DNA from: Kiritimatiellia bacterium
GTDB taxonomy: Bacteria; Verrucomicrobiota; Kiritimatiellia; UBA8416; SLMC01
Assembly: GCA_007133745.1 (NCBI GenBank)
Contig: SLMC01000252.1
Span: 1-6,044 of the forward strand
Length of the DNA stretch: 6,044 bases
Direction of reading: 5' to 3'
Below, piece by piece: positions 1-4,842 of this stretch (the first letter of the stretch is position 1; each line of letters starts with the position of its first letter). The position numbers and the translations under genes were made by a program. A model generated the notes under the pieces. The model was not told the origin of the DNA. It saw only the letters and a list, made by a program, of their open reading frames with translations, and searched no databases.

Positions 1-166
1 AAAACGATGTCTGCACCACATCGTCCACCAGATCGGGATAGACAAGCCGAGACCCCACAAATCGGCGCAGCGGCTCGTAATACAAGCGACACAATTCGCC
101 GAAAGCGTCCTGATCGCCACCCACGGTCCGCCCGACCAATTCCCGATCTCGCATCCGCCTGTCCAT
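1..166 (-). CDS. ECF-type RNA polymerase sigma factor, N-terminal fragment
   Basis: This is the first 55 codons of a gene that runs off the left edge of the window. The visible part matches region 2 of sigma-70-family extracytoplasmic-function factors: a GDQDAFGELCRLYYEPLRRF stretch at residues 17-36 (the usual DAF..L...Y...L pattern of region 2.1), then YPDLVDDVVQTSF at residues 43-55, the region 2.2 helix that contacts the beta-prime clamp. The family redirects RNA polymerase to a stress or envelope regulon. Region 4, any C-terminal extension and any anti-sigma partner lie outside the window, so the subgroup cannot be named. The start at 166 is preceded by GGAGGG (171-176) with a 4-base gap; an in-frame ATG at 178 would add four residues but overlaps that site. 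The gene is divergent from the plus-strand gene at 618. Confidence 0.85.
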   Translation of the reverse strand, partial: MDRRMRDRELVGRTVGGDQDAFGELCRLYYEPLRRFVGSRLVYPDLVDDVVQTSF

Positions 167-170
167 GACA

Positions 171-176
171 CCCTCC
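171..176 (-). promoter_or_regulatory. Ribosome binding site of the ECF sigma factor gene
   Basis: GGAGGG on the minus strand, 4 bases before the ATG at 166. It favours that start over the in-frame ATG at 178, which overlaps the site itself. Confidence 0.6.
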
Positions 177-240
177 ATAAGCGACTGATCTGGCCAACTG
201 AAATATGACGCGCTTTTTTTCCGAAAATCGTACCGAGTTC

Positions 241-372
241 AGCACTATCGTGCTATGAGTCTCGCAATGCCAGCGTAAAACGCAGCCCTCAGCCCTTTTC
301 GGGCGCAGGACGGGAAAGTCAGATACCACCGGCAAAGCCGGTGGCCTGGTATATGTGAGCCGCTCAAAGCGG
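241..372. repeat. String of five short hairpins in the 167-617 spacer (structured RNA or REP-like element)
   Basis: Five stem-loops follow each other: AGCAC/GTGCT (241-254), GCGT/ACGC (273-283), GCCC/GGGC (292-304), a perfect 8-bp stem CCACCGGC-AAA-GCCGGTGG (326-344) and CCGCT-CAA-AGCGG (360-372). ATACC at 323-327 can also pair with GGTAT at 348-352. No open frame here looks like a protein. The last two hairpins, GC-rich with tiny AAA or CAA loops, resemble REP-type palindromes. The stretch GGGAAAGTCAGATACC (312-327) resembles the 3' end of cobalamin riboswitches, and the next plus-strand gene encodes a B12-binding protein, but the rest of that aptamer cannot be traced convincingly. The hairpins are seen directly; both interpretations are inference. 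Confidence 0.5.
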
Positions 373-384
373 ATTGTTTAGAGG

Positions 385-470
385 CGAACATCCAACATCG
401 AACATCGAACTTCGAAGTGCGGAGATTTGGTTCGATGTTGGACGTTGAATGTTCGATGTTCGAAGTTCAA
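385..470. repeat. Imperfect inverted repeat of TTCGATGTT / AACATCGAA phrases
   Basis: The left arm (385-417) repeats the phrase AACATCGAAC; the right arm (430-470) carries it in reverse as TTCGATGTT and GTTCGAAGTT. Bases 387-403 pair with 430-446 at 16 of 17 positions, leaving a 26-base loop that contains the perfect palindrome ACTTCGAAGT (409-418). A second register, 394-410 with 451-467, also pairs 16 of 17. A frame open through the repeat and into the B12-binding gene gives only repetitive, non-protein-like sequence, so it is not an N-terminal extension. I believe phrases of this kind recur as spacer repeats in several environmental bacterial genomes, but copy number here is unknown. Confidence 0.7.
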
Positions 471-472
471 AC

Positions 473-494
473 ATGCGACGAAAAAACGTCGCAT
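473..494. repeat. Perfect 8-bp hairpin with A6 loop
   Basis: ATGCGACG (473-480), six A (481-486) and CGTCGCAT (487-494) form a perfect stem-loop directly after the TTCGATGTT-type inverted repeat. On the plus strand no T-run follows it, so it is not a standard intrinsic terminator. It may be part of the same repeat unit or of the leader of the gene at 618. I see nothing else in the rest of the spacer up to that gene (495-604). Confidence 0.6.
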
Positions 495-617
495 CTCACA
501 ACGGAACAGTACAAGGCTGGCTGTCGCCCGCGTCCTGCACCCGGAAACAGCAATTGCCGTCTTGACATTCGGGCGCGACGCCCTACACTGCACACTAACG
601 CTACGAGAGGATTTTTC

Positions 618-1010
618 ATGACGCCCATCAGAATTTTAATGGCCAAAGCCGGACTGGACGGACACGACCGCGGCATCAAAGTCATCGTGCGCGCGCTGCG
701 CGACAACGGCATGGAAGTAATCTATCTCGGCTTGCATCAAACCCCTGAAACCATTGTGCGGGCCGCGCAACAGGAAGACGCCGACGCGATCGGCATCAGT
801 GTGCTTTCCGGCGCGCATCTCACCATTTTCGAAAAAACACTGGCGCTTCTGAAAGAGCGTAACATCGAGCATATCCCCGTCATCGGAGGCGGAGTCATCC
901 CGCAAGACGACGCCGCCGAACTCGAACGCATGGGCGTCAGAAAGGTTTTCTCGCCGGGCGCCCCGATCCGGGAAATCATCGCGTGCATCCGAGCGCTGAA
1001 AACACAATAA
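618..1010 (+). CDS. Stand-alone cobalamin-binding protein, methylmalonyl-CoA mutase C-terminal domain type
   Basis: A 130-residue protein consisting only of a Rossmann-like B12-binding domain. It has the family signature D14-x-H16-x-x-G19 (AGLDGHDRG), whose histidine is the lower cobalt ligand, then the SxL motif at residues 61-63 (GISVLSGAH) and the nucleotide-tail-binding GGG at 90-92 (PVIGGGVIP), ending with the usual FSPG at 111-114. It aligns with the C-terminal domain or small subunit of acyl-CoA mutases such as methylmalonyl-CoA mutase, which isomerise acyl-CoA esters through an adenosylcobalamin radical. The catalytic TIM-barrel subunit is not in this window, so the partner must be encoded elsewhere or the protein has another B12 role. 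The start at 618 follows AGAGGA (606-611) with a 6-base gap; upstream in-frame starts would read through spacer repeats. The exact mutase (methylmalonyl, ethylmalonyl, isobutyryl) cannot be decided. Confidence 0.9.
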   Translation: MTPIRILMAKAGLDGHDRGIKVIVRALRDNGMEVIYLGLHQTPETIVRAAQQEDADAIGISVLSGAHLTIFEKTLALLKERNIEHIPVIGGGVIPQDDAAELERMGVRKVFSPGAPIREIIACIRALKTQ

Positions 1011-1022
1011 CGTTCGATCGGA

Positions 1023-1040
1023 GGCCCTTGTTTAAGGGCC
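1023..1040 (+). terminator. Possible terminator hairpin after the B12-binding gene
   Basis: GGCCCTT (1023-1029), loop GTTT, AAGGGCC (1034-1040): a perfect 7-bp stem beginning 12 bases after the stop codon. Only GGTTTC follows rather than a run of T, so termination may be weak or Rho-assisted. Confidence 0.4.
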
Positions 1041-1088
1041 GGTTTCGGGGCGCTTGCCGGACCTCAGAGCAGGCTCAGAAGCGTGATT

Positions 1089-1164
1089 GTTTGTGAGCGT
1101 GTGGGTAAAACTCACATACTCGCAAACCCACATGCCCACACACTTGGGTTGCGGGTCAGCCCGC
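1089..1164 (-). repeat. Spacer repeat, copy 1 (inverted relative to the copy at 2283-2376)
   Basis: Read on the minus strand this begins GCGGGCTGACCCGCAACCC, continues with a G/T-rich run of GTGTGTGGG, ATGTGGGTTT and TATGTGAG phrases, and ends CTCACAAAC. Its first 58 or so bases match 2283-2341 at about nine positions in ten. It is also internally palindromic: 1089-1106 can pair with 1110-1127 at 14 of 18 positions around an AAA loop, and GCGGG/CCCGC at 1151-1164 forms a small hairpin. No coding potential. Confidence 0.75.
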
Positions 1165-1180
1165 TTTGTATGTCAGGCGC

Positions 1181-1248
1181 CGGGAGTCGGGAGTCGGAAT
1201 AGGCGGGTCGGGGGTCGAAACATTCTGAAACCTGAACACTGAAACCTG
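1181..1248. repeat. Short tandem simple-phrase repeats
   Basis: GGGAGTC occurs twice in direct succession (1182-1188, 1189-1195), followed by two GGGTC units (1205-1209, 1212-1216). CTGAAACCTG then occurs twice at a 14-base spacing (1225-1234, 1239-1248). Together with the repeat at 1089-1164 and the hairpin at 1263-1277, these fill nearly all of the 1041-1301 spacer, which contains no gene. Confidence 0.65.
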
Positions 1249-1262
1249 TTTCCAAAATCTTT

Positions 1263-1277
1263 GCGGGCGAAGCCCGC
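1263..1277. repeat. GCGGGC-GAA-GCCCGC hairpin upstream of the hydrolase gene
   Basis: A perfect 6-bp GC stem with a GAA loop, 24 bases before the ATG at 1302. It is the exact reverse complement of the 15 bases at 2283-2297 that begin repeat copy 2. It lies in the likely leader of the hydrolase mRNA; any effect on expression is a guess. Confidence 0.6.
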
Positions 1278-1301
1278 CTGAAACAGAAAACGAGATCAGC
1301 C

Positions 1302-2135
1302 ATGTCCGATCCGAAAATCGAACTCCTGAACGACGGCTTTTTCAGGCTCGATGGCGGCGCCATGTTCGGCATCGTTCCCAAGCCGCTCTGGTCGAAGCTC
1401 TGTCCCCCGGACGATCTCAACCGCATCCCCCTCCGCGCCGGAGCGCTCCTGATCGGAACACCCGACGCCACGGTTCTGGTCGATGCCGGATTCGGAACGA
1501 AACTGACAGAGCGCCAAAAGGAGATTTACGCCTTCCAAAACTCCGAACTCGAAAAGGAACTGGCCGAGCGAAACATTGCCCCGGAAGCCGTCACCCACGT
1601 GGTCCTGACCCATCTTCACATCGACCATGCCGGCGGCTGCACCCGCATCGCGGACGACGAGCGTCCCGTCCCCGTCTTCCCGAACGCCGAATATCTGGTT
1701 CAGGCGCAGGAATGGGAGGCCGCCTGCTCCCGACACCCCCTGACCCGAGGCTCTTACGCGCCTGAAGATTTCATGCCGCTCAAGGAACGGGGCCAATTGA
1801 CGCTGCTTGACGGAGACCGAGATATCGGACACGGCATCGCGCTGATCCGGACCGGCGGCCATTCGCCGGGCCATCAGATCGTTGTCGTTGAAGCCGAACG
1901 CCGAACCGCCGTTTTTTTCGGCGATCTCGTCCCCACGTCGCACCATCTGCGTCTGCCATACGTCATGGCCTACGACGCGTTTCCGCTCGATGTGGTCCTA
2001 AAAAAGGACGCTTGGATTCAAAAGGCCCTGACGGAATCATGGCAGGTGTTCCTGCAGCACGATCCCGAGGTCGTGTCGGGAACGCTGCACCGCGACGGCA
2101 AAACCGTTGTTCTGGTCCCCGAAAAGAATAGATGA
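1302..2135 (+). CDS. Metallo-beta-lactamase-fold hydrolase, N-acyl-homoserine-lactonase-like
   Basis: A 277-residue dinuclear-zinc hydrolase of the MBL superfamily. All expected ligands are visible: H104, H106, D108 and H109 in THLHIDHAGG, H187 in TGGHSPGH, the bridging D208 in FFGDLVPT, and H253 in LQHDP. This pattern is that of quorum-quenching lactonases and related hydrolases rather than of true beta-lactamases. The N-terminus (DGGAMFGIVPKPLW, residues 17-30, then NRIPLR at 40-45) is typical of a common environmental subfamily whose substrate I do not know. No signal peptide is seen, so it is probably cytoplasmic. The start at 1302 is set by homology; only a weak GAGA lies upstream. The gene stands alone between spacer repeats, with an inverted repeat pair outside it. 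Lactone, thioester or phosphodiester substrates remain possible. Confidence 0.88.
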   Translation: MSDPKIELLNDGFFRLDGGAMFGIVPKPLWSKLCPPDDLNRIPLRAGALLIGTPDATVLVDAGFGTKLTERQKEIYAFQNSELEKELAERNIAPEAVTHVVLTHLHIDHAGGCTRIADDERPVPVFPNAEYLVQAQEWEAACSRHPLTRGSYAPEDFMPLKERGQLTLLDGDRDIGHGIALIRTGGHSPGHQIVVVEAERRTAVFFGDLVPTSHHLRLPYVMAYDAFPLDVVLKKDAWIQKALTESWQVFLQHDPEVVSGTLHRDGKTVVLVPEKNR

Positions 2136-2149
2136 TGGAGGGAAAGAAC

Positions 2150-2204
2150 GTAGGGCGGACTTTCAGTCCGCCCATCAAGGAGACCGACTGAAAGTCGGTC
2201 CTAC
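2150..2204. repeat. Two-hairpin palindromic repeat with complementary ends (REP/MITE-like)
   Basis: GTAGG (2150-2154) and CCTAC (2200-2204) are complementary ends. Inside are two hairpins: GGGCGGACT-TTC-AGTCCGCCC (2153-2173, 9-bp stem) and GACCGACT-GAA-AGTCGGTC (2182-2200, 8-bp stem). The second is approximately the inverse of the first, so the whole unit reads as a terminal inverted repeat of about 24 bases per arm. This is the architecture of REP doublets and of short non-autonomous elements. It lies 14 bases after the hydrolase stop codon and could also act as an mRNA 3' end, although no T-run follows. Nothing else is recognised in the rest of the spacer up to 2282. Confidence 0.7.
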
Positions 2205-2282
2205 GGCGCGAACACGGAGCGCGCAGATTTCGCTTGTTTGTTTATGGAAGAAGCGTCAGAACGGTTGGAATAAGGCTACAAG

Positions 2283-2376
2283 GCGGGCTTCGCCCGCAAC
2301 CCAAGTGTGTGGGTATGTGGGTTTGGGAGTGTGTGAGTTTTCACCCGCACACTCACGTACTCACACACTCACAAAC
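2283..2376 (+). repeat. Spacer repeat, copy 2 (inverted relative to the copy at 1089-1164)
   Basis: It begins with the hairpin GCGGGC-TTC-GCCCGC (2283-2297), continues through AACCCAAGTGTGTGGG, and ends ACTCACACACTCACAAAC. It contains a strong long hairpin: 2321-2338 pairs with 2359-2376 at 17 of 18 positions around a 20-base loop. It is about 18 bases longer than copy 1 because of an extra CACTC/CGTACTC phrase in the right half. One strand is almost only G and T in the first half and A and C in the second. A run of seven T (2398-2404) follows after about 20 bases. It is not coding; in-frame reading through it into purN gives low-complexity sequence. Confidence 0.75.
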
Positions 2377-2446
2377 AAGTACGCTTCCTATTTCTTGTTT
2401 TTTTCGGCAGGACGGCGTGATTAAGGCGCTAAACACGAAGAGACCT

Positions 2447-3106
2447 ATGGAAAACATACGTTCACATCCCCTGCGAATCGGGATACTGGGCTCGGGCAAA
2501 GGCAGCAACGCCCAATCCATTATCGACGCCATTGGACAGGGCACGCTCCGCGCCGAAGTCGTTTGCGTCCTGTCGGATGTCGAAGACGCCGGCATCCTCG
2601 AACGCGCGCGCCGACAAGGAATACCCGCTCGATTCGTGAGCGCCGCCCCGTTCAAAACCAAGCTGGAAGGCGAAGCGGAAAAACGCTACATCGGAACGCT
2701 CGCCGAATTCGGCGCGAACACCGTCGTGCTGGCCGGATTCATGCGCATCGTCAAAACCGGCCTGCTCAAGGCGTTCCCGAATCGCATTTTAAACATTCAT
2801 CCGGCGCTGCTGCCCGCCTTTCCGGGCATGGCCAGTTGGAAACAGGCCCTGGACTACGGCGCCAAGGTGGCCGGCTGCACCGTCCATCTGGTGGATGACG
2901 GCATGGATACAGGTCCGATCATTGTCCAAAAAGCCGTACCCGTCCTCGAAGACGATACGCCGGAAACCCTGCACGCCCGCATTCAGGTTCAGGAACATAT
3001 CGCCTATCCCGAGGCGCTCGCGCTCATGGCGGCAGACTGCGTTTCCGTGCGAGGACGACGTATCGTTATCGACCGCGCCAAACTCGAACAAGGAGCCCGA
3101 ACATGA
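2447..3106 (+). CDS. purN: Phosphoribosylglycinamide formyltransferase (GART)
   Basis: A 219-residue protein, close to the usual length of about 200-215. It transfers a formyl group from 10-formyltetrahydrofolate to glycinamide ribonucleotide, the third step of de novo purine synthesis, in the cytoplasm. The N-terminal IGILGSGKGSN (residues 11-21) is the phosphate-binding loop. NIHPALLPAFPG (116-127) carries the catalytic N116 and H118, and GCTVHLVDDGMDTGPII (143-159) carries D154, the likely equivalent of E. coli D144. EHIAYPEA (183-190) is the usual C-terminal motif. The segment after FPG reads MASWKQALDYG instead of the common GLHxxxQAL, a mild variation. The ATG at 2447 is chosen because it leaves a normal-length lead into the P-loop; the ribosome site is weak (AAGAGA), and a GTG about ten codons upstream after AGGA is an alternative. 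It is the first gene of a three-gene cluster. Confidence 0.95.
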   Translation: MENIRSHPLRIGILGSGKGSNAQSIIDAIGQGTLRAEVVCVLSDVEDAGILERARRQGIPARFVSAAPFKTKLEGEAEKRYIGTLAEFGANTVVLAGFMRIVKTGLLKAFPNRILNIHPALLPAFPGMASWKQALDYGAKVAGCTVHLVDDGMDTGPIIVQKAVPVLEDDTPETLHARIQVQEHIAYPEALALMAADCVSVRGRRIVIDRAKLEQGART

Positions 3107-3705
3107 ATTCGAAAGCCGCACTGCCGCTTGGACTGCTTCTGCTTGCGTACGCGTCCGGTTGCGCAACGCCATTGTCCGTTGCGCCTCCGCCCGACACCGG
3201 GCAAGAACCCGCTCTGCCCTCCGGACGCCTGTCACCCGACGGACAATGGATCTTGACCCAGACGCAGACATCCGATCCGCCCGGACGACGGCTGCTTGTC
3301 GCGCCGCGGGATACCATGCGCTACAGAGAAGTCCTGTCCGGATTGCCCGGCGCCCGCTACCAAACCTTGTGGTCCTCGCCTCCGGCCCCGCCCTTGCTGG
3401 TCGTTGTCGATCCGCGCCCGCATCGCCATTCCTCATGCCACGTCTACGATCCGGTCGCCCGCAAGATTTGGCGGATCGATAAACAAGCCAACGCGGACAT
3501 GGATCGCACGGTGCCGGAACCGCTGGAAAAACGTCAAACACGCGCCCGCGCCGTTTCGCCGGACGGAAGCAAAATCCTGCTCGACATAACGGGAACCATC
3601 CGAAACGCGCCGTTTTACAAGGTATATGTTGTTGAATCCGCCACAGGCGCCATTGTTCGCACATATCGCCACGAATATTTGACGCCGGAGCAATGGTGGA
3701 AATGA
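3103..3705 (+). CDS. Putative lipoprotein with two beta-propeller-like SPDG motifs, function unknown
   Basis: A 200-residue protein I do not recognise as a named family. The N-terminus has K4, a hydrophobic stretch (ALPLGLLLLAYA) and a lipobox ASGC with C20, so export and lipidation at the cell envelope are expected. A proline-rich linker follows (residues 22-40). Two SPDG motifs (44-47, LSPDGQWILTQ; 152-155, VSPDGSKILLD) resemble single blades of TolB/WD40-like propellers. The protein is too short for a full propeller, which needs at least four blades, so it may have only a few blade-like strands. The start overlaps the purN stop codon (ATGA, 3103-3106), and AGGAG at 3091-3095 lies 7 bases before it, so translation is probably coupled to purN. 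It ends by overlapping the deacetylase gene. Any partnership with those enzymes is unproven. Confidence 0.8.
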   Translation: MNSKAALPLGLLLLAYASGCATPLSVAPPPDTGQEPALPSGRLSPDGQWILTQTQTSDPPGRRLLVAPRDTMRYREVLSGLPGARYQTLWSSPPAPPLLVVVDPRPHRHSSCHVYDPVARKIWRIDKQANADMDRTVPEPLEKRQTRARAVSPDGSKILLDITGTIRNAPFYKVYVVESATGAIVRTYRHEYLTPEQWWK

Positions 3706-4838
3706 ACATGGAAGCGATATTCCTGTATTCGGACGATTTCGAACGGTTTGCCTACCCCGCCGACGCACCGTTCAAAACCGAACGCGTCCGCATGACGCGC
3801 GACACGATTCAATCCATGGGCCTGCTCGGCGGCGCCGGCCGGACCGAACACACGCCTGTTCCGGCCGCGCGAACAGAACTGGAAGCCTTTCACGCCCCGG
3901 CCTACCTGAACATGCTGAAATCCGTCGAACAAGGCCATCTCGATGTCGAGGCGCTGCGGCATGGACTGGGCACCCCGGATTGCCCCGTGTTTCGCGGACT
4001 CTACGACTATTCGGCGCTGGCCTGCGGCGCATCCATGCAAGGCGCGCGCCTGCTGATCGCCGACGAAGCGGACACGGTCTTCAATACGGCCGGGGGCCTG
4101 CATCATGCCGGCCCCGACTACGCGGCGGGGTTTTGCTACATGAACGACGTCGTTCTAGCTATCCTGACTCTGGCCGACGCCGGGAAACGCGTCTTCTGTC
4201 TCGACCTCGATGCTCATCACGGCGACGGCACCCAAAACGCCTTTTTCGACCGAAACGACGTCTTCACCCTCTCGATGCACGAAAGCGGACGCACCCTGTT
4301 TCCGGGAACCGGATTCGAGACCGAAATCGGTTCCGGCCCGGGTCGGGGCTACTGCGTCAATATTCCGCTTCCGGTCGGAACCTACGATGGCGCTTTCGAA
4401 AAAGCTTTCACCGCAATCGCTCTGCCGCTCCTGCGCCGTTTCGATCCCGATGTCATCGTCATGGAAATCGGGATGGACGGCCTGGCTGGCGACCCGCTTG
4501 CTCATCTCCATCTCACCAATAACGTGTTTGCGGACATCGTCCGGCATGTTCAAACTCTGAACAAGCCCATTCTGGCGACAGGCGGCGGCGGATACAATGT
4601 TCCCAATACCGTGCGCGGCTGGGCGCTGATTTGGAGTATTCTCGCCCACGCGCAAACGCCTCACGACGACCTGACGCTCGGCATGGGCGGCGTTATGCTT
4701 GAAAATACCGAATGGGCCGGCGGCTTGCGCGACCGGGTCCTGCTTTCGGAAGCCGGCGACCGCGGCGCGATCGACCATGACATCGCCCATACGATCGAAA
4801 CGCTCGAGAAAACCGTCTTCCCGATCCACGGACTTTGA
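3702..4838 (+). CDS. Histone deacetylase family zinc amidohydrolase (class I-like / AcuC-like)
   Basis: A 378-residue arginase/deacetylase-fold enzyme, the usual length for bacterial AcuC-type proteins. Motifs follow the order of class I HDACs: GGLHHAGPDYAAGFCYMNDV (131-150) with catalytic H134 and H135; CLDLDAHHGDG (166-176) with zinc ligands D170 and H172; EIGMDGLAGDPLAH (255-268) with zinc ligand D259; and GGGGYNVPNT (294-303) with the transition-state tyrosine Y298. It should be active and remove acyl groups from lysine side chains or small amines; AcuC of Bacillus acts on acetyl-CoA synthetase, and acetylpolyamines are another known substrate class. No export signal. Candidate in-frame starts are 3693, 3702 and 3708. 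I chose 3702 because it repeats the ATGA overlap seen at 3103 and has GGAG (3687-3690) upstream, but 3708 with GGTGGA 7 bases before it is nearly as good. Last gene of the purN cluster; the stop lies 4 bases from the convergent fabH stop. Confidence 0.92.
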   Translation: MNMEAIFLYSDDFERFAYPADAPFKTERVRMTRDTIQSMGLLGGAGRTEHTPVPAARTELEAFHAPAYLNMLKSVEQGHLDVEALRHGLGTPDCPVFRGLYDYSALACGASMQGARLLIADEADTVFNTAGGLHHAGPDYAAGFCYMNDVVLAILTLADAGKRVFCLDLDAHHGDGTQNAFFDRNDVFTLSMHESGRTLFPGTGFETEIGSGPGRGYCVNIPLPVGTYDGAFEKAFTAIALPLLRRFDPDVIVMEIGMDGLAGDPLAHLHLTNNVFADIVRHVQTLNKPILATGGGGYNVPNTVRGWALIWSILAHAQTPHDDLTLGMGGVMLENTEWAGGLRDRVLLSEAGDRGAIDHDIAHTIETLEKTVFPIHGL

Positions 4839-4842
4839 CCGG

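Noticed and set aside
298..352. c-di-GMP-I (GEMM) riboswitch
   Set aside because: GGCAAAGCC followed by GGCCT at 331-347 resembles part of the 3' half, but the diagnostic 5' segment CACAGGGCAAACC is missing and the bases fit a simple 8-bp hairpin better.
401..418. LexA-type SOS operator
   Set aside because: CGAAC-type half sites are present, but they belong to the longer phrase repeat and are not at a promoter-like position or with canonical operator spacing.
385..470. CRISPR array
   Set aside because: The phrases are about 10 bases long, directly adjacent and arranged as inverted arms without unique spacers, and no cas gene is present.
417..617. N-terminal extension of the B12-binding protein back to 417
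   Set aside because: It reads through the TTCGATGTT repeat and the 473-494 hairpin, giving repetitive sequence, and family members start at the position encoded by the ATG at 618, which has a good ribosome site.
1296..1946. A 216-codon minus-strand frame opposite the hydrolase
   Set aside because: The plus-strand frame carries all seven metal ligands in order; the antisense frame shows no recognisable fold.
1302..2135. Class B beta-lactamase (antibiotic resistance)
   Set aside because: The HxHxDH motif with D208 and H253 and the N-terminal DGGAMFG segment fit the lactonase-like branch, and there is no signal peptide for periplasmic export.
2234..2446. N-terminal extension of PurN back to 2234
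   Set aside because: It passes through spacer repeat copy 2 and yields His/Thr-rich low-complexity sequence; PurN needs only about ten residues before its P-loop.
2789..3709. A 306-codon minus-strand open frame under purN and the lipoprotein
   Set aside because: No motif and arginine-rich low-information sequence; the plus strand carries clear PurN motifs and a lipobox with proper ribosome sites.
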